Positions 1 through 12,244 of a stretch of 64,000 nucleotides of DNA are shown here, piece after piece. Source of the stretch: Spinacia oleracea (lineage: Eukaryota > Streptophyta > Magnoliopsida > Caryophyllales > Amaranthaceae). How positions within the stretch are numbered: the first letter of the stretch is position 1; each line of letters starts with the position of its first letter. Below the pieces are notes generated by a model. The model did not search any database and was not told where the DNA came from. It worked only from the letters and a program-made list of their open reading frames with translations. The position numbers were made by a program, and so were the translations under genes. Location of the stretch: positions 132,578,385 through 132,642,384 of the forward strand of contig NC_079487.1 in NCBI RefSeq assembly GCF_020520425.1. Reading direction: 5' to 3'.

Positions 1-267
1 ATTAGCTTTTTCACCCCAAAACTCTCTTCCAATCCTCTCTTAACCAAACACTCCCAATTAGCTTTTGCTAAAAGTCAAACCTCTAATTCACCCCAAAAAT
101 CTCTTTTTCCCTCAAACCTCTCCTAACCAAACACCCCCAAAGATTTTTCTACTTTAACGTTGGGTTAACAATAAACATAAAGTTGATTATAATACAGAAA
201 AACTTTAGTTTGTTTAAAAAGTAACGGAATTTTTAAACGTTGAATTAGCAACAATGATACAATTGAC

Positions 268-567
268 TATTCCCTCCGTATTTATTTAAGAGATACACTT
301 GGCCGGACACGGGTATTAGGAAGAATAATTGAATGAAATAAAGTAATAAAACAAGTGGGGTTGGGTAGATACTTTAATAAGTAAAACAATTGGGGATCAT
401 ATCATTTTAGATTTTTAGGTAGTGGGAGGTGGGGGTGGGCCGGTGGGGTGTAAATAGATTATTTAATTAGATGGTGACGATGGATAAGTTATTAAAAATG
501 ATAAGTGTATCTCTTAAATAAATATAATCGGAAAAAGGCAAATGTATCCCTTAAATAAATACGGATA
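268..567. mobile_element. MITE with TA-flanked inverted ends and a doubled right end
   Basis: The left end (268-300) carries TCCCTCCGTATTTATTTAAG followed by GAGATACACTT. The matching inverted end occurs twice on the right, at about 500-530 (imperfect) and 540-567 (ending in CGGATA). The interior is non-coding and AT-rich. The CCCTCCGT terminus and TA flanks suggest a Tc1/mariner-derived MITE. The duplicated right terminus suggests a local duplication or nested insertion. Confidence 0.6.
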
Positions 568-710
568 GATTATTAATTACATGGTGGAGATGATAAGTTA
601 CAGAAAAAACTCGATTGAACCTATCCTAAATTTTTACTCCGGAATATATTTTGATTACAAACTTTTCTATAAGGCGGTCTCTCACAAAAGACCACCTTGA
701 TATCATATAA

Positions 711-888
711 GTTAAGTAATGGAACCAATTAGTTAAGCACTTGAACTAATTAGTTAAGCACCGAAATCAATTAGTTAAGCAAAGGAATTAATTAGTTAAA
801 CAAAAGAATTAATTAGTTAAGCAATTGAATCAATTAATTAAGTAATGTAACCAATTAGTTAAGAAATTGAACCAATTAGTTAAGCAAC
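711..888. repeat. 21-bp tandem repeat array, about 8.5 copies
   Basis: Imperfect units of exactly 21 bp with consensus GTTAAGCAANNGAANCAATTA run from 711 to about 888. They are bracketed by near-identical direct repeats (TAAGGCGGTCT..CACAAAAG) at about 670-690 and 905-925. Next to these lie oppositely oriented ACCACCTT (691-698) and AAGTGGTCTT (891-900), so the array appears to be the core of a foldback-type element spanning about 670-925. Confidence 0.75.
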
Positions 889-1189
889 CAAAGTGGTCTT
901 TCCGGTAAGGCGGTCTTACACAAAAGTTGCCGTATTTTGATAGTGAAAAAAACACACCCTTGGTGATTCGGATTTTCCCCCATGAAAAATACAAGAGAAG
1001 GGATCGAACAGTGCCAGATCTTCCCAAATCACACGCTCGCGCTCTCTCTCTCTACCCCCTCTGGGCAAAAAATCTGCAAAGCAAACATCTAAACTGGGTT
1101 GTCTGGGATTTACCCATAACCAATTCCTCCCTCTCATGACCCAATTACAGCTTCTGATTTGATTTTCATTCAAATTCAATCGATTAACA

Positions 1190-4100
1190 ATGTATCAATG
1201 GAGGAAGTTCGAGTTCTTTGAAGAAAAACACGGAGGAAAATACAAGGTCCCAGATGAAATTACAGCGGAAATTAAGTGTTGTTCAAGTGGAAGAGGCAAA
1301 GTTTCAATTGGATGTGATGATGGGAATGTTAGTATCCTTGATCGAGGTCTCAAGTTCAATTACGCTTTCCAGGCTCACTCTTCTTCCGTCCTTTTTCTTC
1401 AACAACTCAAGGTTTAATCTTTTCTATGTTAATCTCTCTTTTTTCTGTATTTCTCTTTCCTATTTGGGGTGATTGTGATATGGGTTTTACTTTGACTTTG
1501 ATTTTAGTAAGAGAGTTGGATCTTTTATGTGATTGACTTGTTAATTTTTGTTGTTTTTGATTTTGGGAATTGGGATTGCAATGCCCTAGAATTTTGGTTG
1601 AATTTGATGTGGGTTTCTTTTTACTATTAGTTTTAATTCCAGTGTCTTGGGGATATTGTTAATTGAAAAAGTAATTCAGATGCTAATAATTTCTTTTTAG
1701 CTTTGAGTTTGATTGCTATTGAGATGTATGATTTGACTTGTTGGTATGGTCTATTTAGGTTTCAAAAATCTATATATTTGTTTATGTTAGTAATGCAATG
1801 CCAAACCCGTCTAGCGTAAATGGGTAGCTTGAACTAATTTCTACAAGTATTAATAAATGCAATGCCTTGGGATATTGACAAATTTGCGGGCGAGGCAAAG
1901 GTGGGTTGAACCAAAGTGGATGGATAACTATTATGATAAACAATTTACTTAATACTCCCTCTGTCTCGGAATACTCGCAATGTTTTGACTGGACACGCTT
2001 GCCAATGCACAACTTTGACTATTAATATCTTTAATTATATATTATAAAAACTTATAAAATATTAATATTTTGAAAATACATATTAAGATGAAACCAACAA
2101 TATATTATATGCTAACACTTGTTTTCATATACTATAAATAAAATAGGGTCAAAGTGATTATGTGAATAGTGCAAAAAGTCAAACCGTTGCGAGTATTTCG
2201 GGACGGAGGGAGTAAAAGATTACGTAGTACGCGGACTGTAAAGTAATGGAAATGGAGTCTGAAATACATATGTGAGGCATTTTGATATAAAAAGTTTAAG
2301 TTGATATAATGAGATGAGTCAGGAGAATTAAACTCGAGCTCAATCCTTTTCTAGCTCTGGATGAGTGTGATGGAATTTCTAGAACTTAAGATGTCACTTA
2401 TAAGTATGGTTTCAAAATTAACATCAAGTAGAATCTTAGAGAGTTTTTGGATGGATATCATGCTGAATCTCCTTGAAAAGATAATGTTTGCATCAAGGAT
2501 GCCGTTTCATAAACATGCAAGCAGCTGTGGTTTTCGTTTTAGGGTTGCTTCTATCTTTTCTTTTCTCTCCAGAAGTACGTGAACATCTGACCTGGTAATT
2601 GTCTTGGCAAAAAGCCCCACAGACTCTCAAATCCTAGCTACACTACACGATCTTCCCAAATCTTGCTACTTGTCACAATTAATGTGGCAAAGTGCTTTAC
2701 TTCAACTTTGTTTCTTTAGAAAGCCAAGTGTTTACTTTATGAAGTACTCAAACAATTGTTTTGAGTTTATTGATACTTCTTATATGTAAAGTAGTTGATA
2801 GCTGCCATGGCTGATTTTACTTAGACAAAGTTATAACTTGGTTATATGATCAAATGAAAATGAGAAATATTTTGAGTTTATCTTTGGTCTCCTTTCAACT
2901 CTTGAGGTCTAACGGTGTGTGTTATCACGTACACCCCCTTTTCCCCGTAAAGGGGAAAAAAACAAGAAGAATGGAAGCTTCTCTTGTTAACATCTATGCC
3001 CCTTGATTATCCTTTGAATTCTTTTGTTGGCTCACGGAGAATTGAGATGTTTCTACTAAATGGTTACAGCCTTCTGCCGTGGCATTGTTTCCGCTTCAAA
3101 ATTAGCTAACATGATTTATTGAGTATCTGTCACCTTAGTTTCAACTATCAACCAATTGGGAGACAGACCAGAACTTTAAACTTTGGCAGTGCAGGCTTTA
3201 GGTAATTGTTATGGCACCGTCTTGTTGGAAAATGGTTGTGATAAATGGTCTTCTTTTCATTTTTTTGTAATACTTCACTGCACCAAGATCTTTCATATGC
3301 AAACAGGAACAAGATAATCTTTAAATGATTTTATCGCAGAGGAAGATAATAAATCATCAACACATACTAGGGTATTCTCAATTTTATTGCACCCTTGGTA
3401 TATGTGAACAGAGAATAATCAGAGTAATAATCAGAATGCGACTGTAAAATTCCATACCTCTTTAATGCGGTAACCAGTTTTGCGAACCGGCATCAAGGTG
3501 CATGTTTCAAACAATATAGAGATTTCTTCAAACGACAAACCATTACTGGAGAGTCTGAAATAAAACCTCGGGGAAGCTTCATATAAACTTCCTCATCAAG
3601 ATCCCCATTTGGGAATGCATTATGCACATCCATGCTCCCAATTTCGATGTACCAATAGCCAGGAATGCACGGACAATAACCAATTTTGCCACTGGAGCAA
3701 AAGTCTCGTCATAATCAATTCCTTCAATCTGATGATTACCAAGAACCACTGATCGTGCCTTCAGCCGTTCAATGCTACTGCAATTATGTCCAAGGCACAT
3801 ATTTCATCTTGCATAGCATAACACCATCATTTATCAACATAGCTTCTTTAAGGATTTTGGTTCCATCCCTGTTGTAATTTGCTGCAATAAAATTCCTGTA
3901 TTTCACAGATAATTTATCACAACTAACATAATGTGCTATAGGATAAGGCGTAACTGATGGAGGCCGTGATGTAGAAGCAGGTGCTTTGGGGAGTGGACTT
4001 TGCTTGATAGCACAAAATCTTGCAACTTTACAGAAGGAAATTTTTCTTGACAACCACGACACGTAGTTTACCTTGCGTGACCACAGTGTTATCCGTCCTC

Positions 4101-7100
4101 ACATTAACATCATTCTTCACCTCTCTGGCTGACATCACCTTTGTCCGTACAGGAGGTCTTGCTAGCGTCACTGCTGACTCCTTCACCACCTCACTTGGCC
4201 GGACTGGTGCAACAGGTGTCTGTTGCACATCCCTGTCTGTACCAGCTACAGTAAGGGCTGGCTGCACGGGAGAGAGCTGCAGCGGCCCTTCCTCGTTGCC
4301 ACAAACATACTCGAAATATAGATGCATCCTTTTTTTTTTCTCTGACATTGTTGTATGTATATTTTATACTTTATTTTATATGACCAGTACTGTACACACC
4401 TAGAGTAAATGGACTTGATGTTACTTTTTCTGTGCATTCTTGTCTTTAAATTGATTCAAAGTTGTTAATTCCACTTGCTGAATGTTGACCATTACTCCAT
4501 TATCGGTGATGATGATTTATTTTGGAGGCTCATGCTGATCAATGTTTTACTATTCTGTGTGTACAGCAACGCAATTACCTTCTTACTATTGGGCAAGATG
4601 AACAGATATCTCCACAGGCTTCATCTATGTGCCTGAAAGTTTTTGACTTGGATAAGACACAAATGGAGGGACAGGAGGGTACAAGCACGAGCGCAACAGT
4701 TCCTGATTGTGTTCAAATATTACGTATATTCACTAACCAATTCCCTGAAGCAAAGGTAATGTCCGTTATAGTTAGTTTTTTCCGTTTCTTCTTCCTCTAG
4801 GTGCCTCTTTACTTTGTTGCTGTTAACCCTTTTAAATCATTTAGTTGCTTGCTTGAATTGACTTTCATGCTGCCGTTGGCTGTCTTTCTGTATTCTTACA
4901 CTGTAAATCCAATCAAATAAATTCTTACACGTCTCTTCATGCAGATTACATCCTTCTTAGTTCTAGAAGAAACTCCACCAATTCTACTCATAGCCATTGG
5001 ATTGGACAATGGAAGCATCTACTGCATCAAAGGGGACATTGCTCGTGAGCGAATTACCCGATTTACCCTTAGGGTGGAAAATGCTTCAGCGGGTCATGCT
5101 GCTGTTACAGGACTTGGGTTCAGAAGTGATGGTCCGGACATTCTTCTATTTGCGGTGACTCCATCCTCTGTTAGCTTGTTCAATCTCCAGTACCAGCCAG
5201 CAAAAAGGCAAACCTTGGATCAAATTGGGTGTGATACAAAGAGTGTTGCAATGAGCGACCGATCGGTATGCTGTTGTTAATTGCTTTGATATTTGAAAGA
5301 TAAGTTTCTTTCTCATGCATAATATGTAAATGATGAATGACACGTGCCAAAAATTCAACTGTGATCAGGAGCTGATTATTGGTCGACCTGAAGCTGTGTA
5401 TTTTTACGAAGATGATGGACGCGGTCCTTGTTGGGCGTTTGAAGGAGAGAAGAAATTTCTTGGATGGTTCCGTGGATATCTTTTGTGTGTAATTGCAGGT
5501 CAAAGAAGTACCAAAGATACATTTAATATTTATGACCTGAAGAACCGTTTAATAGCACATAGTGCTACGGTTAATGAAGTCTCACATGTGCTCTGTGAAT
5601 GGGGAAACATAATTCTCATTATGGCTGATAAATCAGCCGTTTGTGTTGGAGAAAAGGATATGGAAAGCAAGTTAGATGTGCTTTTTAAGAAGAATCTCTA
5701 TTCTGTAGCTATTAATCTGGTTCAAACTCAGCAAGCTGATGCTGCTGCAACTGCTGAAGTCCTTAGAAAATATGGTGATCACCTATACAGCAAGCAGGAG
5801 TATGATGAGGCTATGGCTCAGTACATCCACACCATTGGTCACCTTGAACCTTCATTTGTGATACAGAAATTTCTGGATGCTCAGAGAATCCACAATCTGA
5901 CCAATTACTTGGAAAACTTACATGAAAAGGGGCTCGCTTCAAAAGATCATACTACTCTCTTGTTGAACTGTTACACTAAGTTAAAAGATGTTGATAAGCT
6001 GAACTATTTTATTAAAAGTGAGGACGGTGGGGAACATAAGTTTGATGTAGAGACTGTGATACGAGTCTGCCGTGCTGCCAATTATCATGAACATGCAATG
6101 TATGTTGCTAAAAAGGCAGGTAGGCATGAGTTGTACCTGAAGATTCTGTTAGAAGATCTTGGTAGATATGATGAAGCCTTACAGTATATTTCAAGCCTTA
6201 ATCCAAGCCAAGCCGGGGTGACAGTTAAAGAATATGGCAAAATTCTTATAGAACACAAACCAAAGGAGACAATACTTATACTTCTGAAGCTCTGTACGGA
6301 GGAGGGAAAACCGGCCAAAAAAGATACCTTAACCATGCTGCCATCTCCTGTTGATTTCCTCAACATTTTTGTACATCATCCAAAATCGTTAATGGATTTT
6401 CTTGAGAAATACACTGATAGAGTGAATGACTCATCTGCACAGGTGGAAATTCACAATACCCTGTTGGAATTGTATTTGTCCTATGACTTGACCTTCCCGT
6501 CGATGTCACAATATAGCTACAATGGAGATCTTGATGATAAAGAGACGATATCATCAGCAGTGTCAAAACCTTCATCAAATGGAAAACTACCATTGAATGA
6601 TGATGAGAAAAGTCGTGCTATAAGACGTGAGAAAGGGCTGCGCTTGCTTAAAAGTGCATGGCCATCTGACCTGGAAAATCCACTTTATGATGTTGATCTT
6701 GCTATAATCCTCTGTGAAATGAATGCATTTAGAGAAGGGCTTTTGTTTGTTTATGAGAATATGAAACTGTACAAGGAGGTGATTTCTTGCTATATGCAGG
6801 CCCATGACCATGAGGGATTGATTGCATGTTGCAAGAGGCTGGGAGATTCAGGTAAGGGTGGAGACCCCACTCTTTGGGCGGACGTATTACAGTACTTTGG
6901 TGAACTTGGAGAAGATTGTTCCAAAGAAGTTAAAGAGGTCTTGAAATATATTGAGAGGGATGACATTTTACCACCTATTGTTGTTCTTCAAACGCTGTCA
7001 CAAAATCCATGCCTCACTCTTTCTGTAATCAAGGATTATATTGCTCGGAAACTTGAACAGGAGTCAAAGCTGATTGAAGAGGATAGGCAGGCTGTTGATA

Positions 7101-8300
7101 AGTATCAGGTAAACTTTCGCCAGTTCTTTAGCCCTTCATGTTTATCCGTTTAATTATTTTCTAATTTCTCCGCCAATTTCAATGACGTGAGTCGCACCAT
7201 ACTTGTTTTTTTTTTTTTTGGTAGCCTTCTCTGGTATTTTCTGCCGTAGAACGTAGATTACATGATATGCATAGGCCAAAGCAAATGATATCCGTAGCCG
7301 TAGGAAGCTGCTTTTAATTTTAACGATGCATTACTTGATCAGTATGTAACTGTGGTCTTTTGGATATACTAAGGCTTCGTTCTATTCGACTTATTTTGTC
7401 TGATGTTATATTATAGATAACTTATCTGAACTTAACTGAACTTATCTAAACTTATCTGAACTTAACAAAATTATCTTAACTTATTTTGTCTGAGATAAAC
7501 TTATTTGTGTGTAAAAAAGTCTGAAAAAAACTTATTTTTTCAGAAATTATATTATCTGAACTTAACTGAACTTATCTGGACTTATCTGAACTAAACTTAA
7601 CTTATCTGAACTTAACTGAACTTATCTGGACTTATTTTGTCTAAAATATGTCATGCACAGCACATCTCCTGTGCGCTAGAAAGACATTGTTTGTTGTAAT
7701 TACATACTAGCATCGCTTGAAATAGAATTTGTTGATGGAGTTGGTGGCTTCAAGGTAGAAAATGTTGCTTAATTTCATTCCTCAAAGCTCAATGGCATTT
7801 CAGTCTTTTTGTATGTTGAAAGCAGGTTGATTTTATCTATGGTTGAACCAGTTGTGTTATACTCCATATGACCTGTAATTGATATTCCTTACAAGAACAG
7901 TTAAAATAAGGTGGGAATTATGCTTTTGCAGGAGGATACAACAGCAATGAGGAAAGAAATCGAGGATCTTAGGACAAATGCAAGAATATTTCAGCTCAGC
8001 AAGTGTACTGCATGCACTTTCACTCTCGATCTTCCGGCGGTTCATTTTATGTGCATGCATTCGTATCATCTACGTTGCCTTGGTGACAACGAAAAGGAGT
8101 GTCCTGAGTGTGCTCCTGAGTATATGTCTGTTCTGGAAATGAAGAGAAGTTTGGAACGGAATTCTAGAGACCAAGATCAGTTCTTTCAGAAAGTTAAAGA
8201 TTCCAAAGATGGATTCTCTGTTATTGCCGACTATTTTGGAAAGGGAATAATTAGCAAGACAAAACCCGATGGAAACACTTCTACCAACGGTGGCTTTTGA
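1190..8300 (+). CDS. VPS11: Vacuolar protein sorting-associated protein 11 (HOPS/CORVET core subunit)
   Basis: Five coding exons: 1190-1411, 4567-4755, 4945-5265, 5369-7108 and 7932-8300. All have GT/AG borders and phase-0 junctions, giving a 946-residue protein (the Arabidopsis orthologue is about 930). The product is the class C Vps core subunit that scaffolds HOPS and CORVET, which tether endosomes and vacuoles before SNARE fusion. The N-terminal half (exons 1-3 and early exon 4, e.g. [17 protein letters not shown]) fits the WD40-like beta-propeller. Exon 4 holds the alpha-solenoid with clathrin-heavy-chain-like repeats ([20 protein letters not shown]). The C-terminus is a RING-H2 finger: C849, C852, C865, H867, H870, C873, C881, C884. 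Plant VPS11 is essential for vacuole biogenesis. Intron 1 is 3.2 kb and carries transposon debris. No disabling change was seen. Confidence 0.96.
1953..2214. mobile_element. Stowaway-type MITE in VPS11 intron 1
   Basis: Both ends lie in TA dinucleotides. The left end is TACTCCCTCTGTCTCGGAAT and the right end is its near-perfect inverted match (ATTTCGGGACGGAGGGAGTA). The inverted terminal repeat is about 37 bp with few mismatches. The element is 262 bp and non-coding. Confidence 0.85.
3310..4340 (-). mobile_element. Fossil fragment of a Ty1/copia LTR retrotransposon (integrase-RT linker and RT part)
   Basis: On the minus strand, within VPS11 intron 1, translated segments match the copia polyprotein in order. 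First comes the variable linker after integrase (about 4340-3870, with [19 protein letters not shown]). Then comes the start of reverse transcriptase (about 3800-3580, with the characteristic [20 protein letters not shown] and [16 protein letters not shown]). A degraded downstream RT portion extends to about 3310. No LTRs were recognised on either side and the element is clearly broken with several disruptions, so it is an old relic. It is antisense to the host gene. Confidence 0.8.
7374..7645. mobile_element. MITE-like element with internal CTGAACTTA repeats, VPS11 intron 4
   Basis: It starts with GGCTTCGTTCTATTCGACTT and is then filled by many copies of a motif close to TTATCTGAACTTAACTGAAC. 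A related element in the opposite orientation lies at about 59996-60347, sharing the terminal CGTTCTATT..GACTTATT and the internal motif. The far inverted end is not recognisable here, so this copy looks truncated at its right side near 7645. Confidence 0.55.
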
Positions 8301-10119
8301 AGGTCTGAGTATTTACTTATTTTTTTTTCTAAGTTTCCAGATCAGTGAAGGTATGGATTGTACAGTGTATATCAATGTTTTCCGAGGTTGTGTTGGAGTA
8401 ACAAAGGTTAGATATGAAACCAAGTTGTTGTTATCTCAGTTCACCAAGATCTTGAACTACATTGTCTATGGGCGAATGCATTTGTAATGCATTATTTAAG
8501 ATGGTCCTCAATAGACCTGTTCAACGGGCTGGAGGCCCATTAAAAGCCCGAGTCAAGCCCATTTTGAAATGGGTTCAACCCTTTATTTTTACCGAAGATT
8601 TTAATTGGGAACACTTTGAATTTTTGGTAGGTAGCAGCTCCGTCCTTGATTTCGTGCTGTAGATGAGGCTGAAAGGTGAGGAAATTTTGTACAATAAGAA
8701 AAGGAAGATCTGATACCCAGGTTGTTGCTTCTTGTGCAGTGATGTGTATTTTACGGAGAATTGTTCATTTTCCGTTTTTTGTTTCTAATCATTCTGGGAT
8801 GCTGCTTCATTGGTGGATTGTTTTGTTATACCTTTGGGTGAAAGTAAATGTAAATGATGTTACATTGAGTTGGCTTGTTGACTCAAAATAAATTGTGAAA
8901 ACTGTCTTTTGATCTTTCACTTTGTCTTTGTTTCATTAGTAAGATCCCTTGAACCCTAAGATGGGAATGAGGTTTTGGTGGTAGTCATTTTAATCTCATT
9001 TCCTTTTCATCTGCGTGTAAGAGTGTTGAATCAAGAAGCTAATGAGATGATAAGGTATGTATCTGCTGAAATTTGGTGGGTATTGGGTTCTTTTGACCCA
9101 TGCAACATTGAAATGGTGAACTTTATACCTTATCTTCAAAGCCATAAAAGGCTAAGAAGAATAAAACAATCATCAAACCAAACAATGTCTTGGTTTAGTG
9201 AAAAGGATTTCACCTTCTAACCAAAATGTTGGGTGTTCAATCCCCACTAGAGGAACTTTGAGGGAGGGTTCCCCTTACTATTCCCCCCACTCACAAAGAA
9301 GTCTGCTAACCCGTGCGGGGTTCCGACCCGATAGGACACTTCATCTTACCTTTAAAAAAAACAACCATCAATTCTGTTAACTTAATGTTAGTTTACTGCT
9401 ATTGTGAAAAATAATTTATACTATTGAAATGGTTAGCAAAATTTAATCAAGTCAAATTATTTCAACGTTGATCCGAACATTTATAATATGCGAAAAACTG
9501 TCCGTTTTTCGCCAAAAATGCTAAAAGATGTTAAAATTTCATAGATGCGCTCCTTTTTCAATAAATTCTCAATCTACCGTCAATTGACGATTTAGTGGAT
9601 TACATCACTTTTGAGTTGGCGATGTAGTCCTGACTCGTTATAAAAATAGAATGATTTTCTTTACTGACGTGAAAGGTAGATTGAGAATTAATTGAAATAC
9701 GGCTGGGGATTTTGACATCTTTTAACAATTTTATAATAAACAACGTACACTGGAATTTAGTTATTTACCATAAACCATAAGTTCCTACAAAGGCTACAAC
9801 TAAGGACCAATTCATCATTTTTCATCCCAATCTGCGACGATCGAAACATTTCATCTACAAGAAGGAAATTGATTCTGACACATTTATATGTGAGTATAGT
9901 TTAAATTTTTTAAGCATTCATAGTAGATGTGCCAGCATCATTTCATGATATGCTGAAATAGTGAAGTCATTTCCTACCCTAACACTATAACAACAACTAA
10001 TTTTGCCGAACACAGGGAGGTTAAACTTGTCAATTCTCCCGCACAAATCTGGTCCTTTCCTTCTCCCTCTCCCAAATTTGGCCGCCCCCACCAGCTCATC
10101 CATGTTCTCTCTCTATAAT
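8301..10119. other. VPS11 3' UTR and intergenic spacer
   Basis: The first several hundred bases after the VPS11 stop are probably 3' UTR (T-rich, no splice signals needed). A SINE lies at about 9177-9360. The rest (9360-10119) is AT-rich spacer leading into the TATA promoter of the next gene. Short reading frames here (e.g. 8676-8891, 8975-9220) show no recognisable protein. Confidence 0.5.
9177..9360 (+). mobile_element. tRNA-derived SINE
   Basis: An A-box-like TGGTTTAGTG (about 9191-9200) and a B-box-like GTGTTCAATCCCC (about 9232-9244) are correctly spaced for an internal pol III promoter. They are followed by a GC-richer body and an A-rich tail (AAAAAAAAC, about 9353-9361). Flanking 12-mers AACAATCATCAA (before) and AACAACCATCAA (after) look like a target-site duplication with one mismatch. 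Confidence 0.6.
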
Positions 10120-10120
10120 C

Positions 10121-10128
10121 TATATATA
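10121..10128 (+). promoter_or_regulatory. TATA box of the 10.27-kb gene
   Basis: TATATATA preceded by a CT-rich stretch (CTCTCTCTATAATC) lies about 140 bp before the start codon. That predicts transcription from about 10150-10160 and a leader of roughly 110 nt. Confidence 0.6.
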
Positions 10129-10269
10129 GCCCATCTTCATTTTAAAGATTATCCCTTTTCCCCAAATCTTCTGATCTTTTCCATTTCTTGCTGGTGGGTG
10201 GGGTTAGCTTCTTGTTCAAGGCTCAAGATTCAATTCCCCATCCCATCTACAATCAGTAAATCAATCAGA

Positions 10270-12244
10270 ATGGCTCGATCTTTATCGCAAACTCTAACTC
10301 GTTTTTCCCCTCTTTCGAATTCTCTATCCACCGCCGCGTCTACCACCCGTCTGATAAACTTCCGACACCGGTCGAATTCGCCGGAGATTAATTCCGTTGA
10401 ATTCCCGGTGGCGGAGGATACGGAGAAGGTGGCGATTAATACTCTGGAGGACGAAATCCATAACATAATTGTGAAGAGATCTCAACCTGACTGGATCCCT
10501 CTTGTTCCCGGTGCTTCTTATTGGGTCCCACCTAGGAGTAAGGCTCATGGGTATGCTAAAGTGATAAGGAAACTGGTTCATTGCTCCGCCGCCACGGCGA
10601 GGATGAAGGGTCATACTAATAAGTCGGTATCTCTTTCTTCGAGTCGTGGGTGGCCTTCTTCTGCTCATTACTTCAAAGGTGTTTGTTCTTATTCTGCTCA
10701 TTTCACCTTTTTTTTTAGTTTGTAATTTATGTTTTGGGGAAAATATGACGATCTTGATTTGAAAATATTGGTTGATAATGATCTTTAACATGCAAGCATA
10801 AGTGCATAACATGAAGAAGAGGATAGCATAATGCAATTACACTTCAAATTGCTTGGTTCATTTGAGAAAATGATGATGATTAATCTCAATTTACTAGCTA
10901 CGCATTAGCATGATTTGAGAGGAAAGCAAAACAATACAGTTAGCTTACCTCTATGATTGGTATGAGGATGTTTGCATTGCGTCTTTTTGGTTTGAATATG
11001 CTTGATTAGACTACTACTCCATTGAGAAATAATAGCCATGTATGTATACTATGTTGACTTGTTGAGATGTTCGGAAAATGTTGTCACTTTAGGCAAAAAA
11101 GATTACGGCCGAGTTGTGAGGGAAATATGATTGTTACAAAGGTATCTTGATTGTTACAAAGGTATCTTGGTGAAATCAGGTTGAGCTCTTAATTTTGACT
11201 TTTGAGGGTGTTGAGACGATGTCATGATCATAAATGGTATTCAAGTAGTCAGATAAGTGTAACTTTTCTGAAAGTTGGGAACTTGATGCTGGCAGGAGGT
11301 AGGGGTTAATGGGGGTATGAATTGGCTTGAGATGTTCGAAAAATGTTGTCACCTTTTTTTGTAAGAAAACAAAAAGATAATGATTGGGTAGTGAGCAAAA
11401 TGGAAAGGATACATTGTTACAAAGGTGTCTTGGTGATGGTGAGAAATCGGGGTGAATTCTTAAATTTACAGGAGGATGTGATGGCAGCAGGTGGGGGTAA
11501 ATGTGATTATGAATTGGCTTGAGATGTTCGAAAAATGTTGTCACCTTTTTTTGTAAGAAAACAAAAAGATAATGATTGGGTAGTGAGCAAAATGGAAAGG
11601 ATACATTGTTACAAAGGTGTCTTGGTGATGGTGAGAAATCGGGGTGAATTCTTAAATTTACAGGAGGATGTGATGGCAGCAGGTGGGGGTAAATGGGATT
11701 ATGAATTGGCTTGAGATGTTCGAAAAATGTTGTCAAAAGAGATAATGATGGAGTAGTGAGCAAAATGGGAAGGATACAATTATTACAAATGTGTCTTGGT
11801 GAGTTGGTGATGGTGAGAATTCGAGGTGAATTCTTAATTTTACAGGGTTTGGAGGATGTGATGATCATATATGGTGCTTGGACGAATGTAGCTTTTCTGA
11901 AAGCCAACCAAAGTGATGAATTGGCTTGAGATCAAAGTGATGTGGGCACTTCTAATCTTAGGTGCATATAAGTATATACTCAACACGGATATTGTGTTTT
12001 CTATTTTTAAAGTTGAGTAAAATGTAGTGCTCTGTTTTACATATGCATGATAGATGCTTCTTGATAGATTAGAAGTTTGCCAAAAAGGTGGTCTTTTTAA
12101 TTTTGGTTGCAAGCTTGATTTTGGCTGAATTTAGGCGCATGAAAGACTTACGAAGGTAACCTAATTGCAGGAGGATCCCATTCTCCAATGGAGGGAGAGA
12201 CAACATCTAAGTACGCATCACAATCAGAGGACGAGGAAGGGTAA
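10270..12244 (+). CDS. Small plant-specific protein, probably organelle-targeted, function unknown
   Basis: Two coding exons, 10270-10678 and 12171-12244, join in frame (G|GA) to give 160 residues. The N-terminus (residues 1-40) is rich in Ser, Arg and Thr with almost no acidic residues, as expected of a mitochondrial or plastid transit peptide. The central segment (67-88) contains KRSQPDWIPLVPGASYWVPP. A serine stretch with RGWPSSAHYFKG follows (126-137), and the C-terminus is acidic (SQSEDEEG). I have a weak memory of unnamed plant proteins with the PDWIPLVPG and RGWPSS motifs, but no function can be given. A TATA box lies 140 bp upstream. A good donor (AAG|GTTAG at 12275/12276), 31 nt past the stop, suggests the 3' UTR is spliced to an exon beginning near 13580. 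Confidence 0.8.
11064..11935. repeat. Tandem minisatellite, 192-bp unit, inside the intron of the 10.27-kb gene
   Basis: The motif GAGATGTTCGAAAAATGTTG starts at 11329, 11521 and 11713, a period of exactly 192 bp. The two central units are almost identical along their whole length. A more diverged, longer unit begins at 11064, and the last unit (11713 to about 11935) again resembles the first. The array fills most of the 1.49-kb intron. Confidence 0.85.

Larger units (their letters stand above)
1..1189. other. Upstream spacer and promoter region of VPS11
   Basis: There is no credible gene here. The stretch holds a MITE-like element (268-567), a 21-bp tandem array (711-888) bounded by near-identical 21-bp repeats, and then the presumptive VPS11 promoter and leader. 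The leader contains a CT-rich tract at about 1036-1056 (typical plant 5' UTR). No convincing TATA box was found close to the start codon. Short reading frames on both strands between 830 and 1179 are unsupported. Confidence 0.6.

Noticed and set aside
10003-10269. In-frame extension upstream of MARSLSQTL
   Set aside because: It spans the TATA box and leader of the gene; the conserved-type transit peptide starts at 10270.
11176-11907. 243-codon open frame on the minus strand with repeated HLKPIHNHIYPHLLPSHPP-like segments
   Set aside because: It lies over the 192-bp minisatellite; the frame stays open only because the unit is a multiple of three. It is antisense to an intron and low in complexity.
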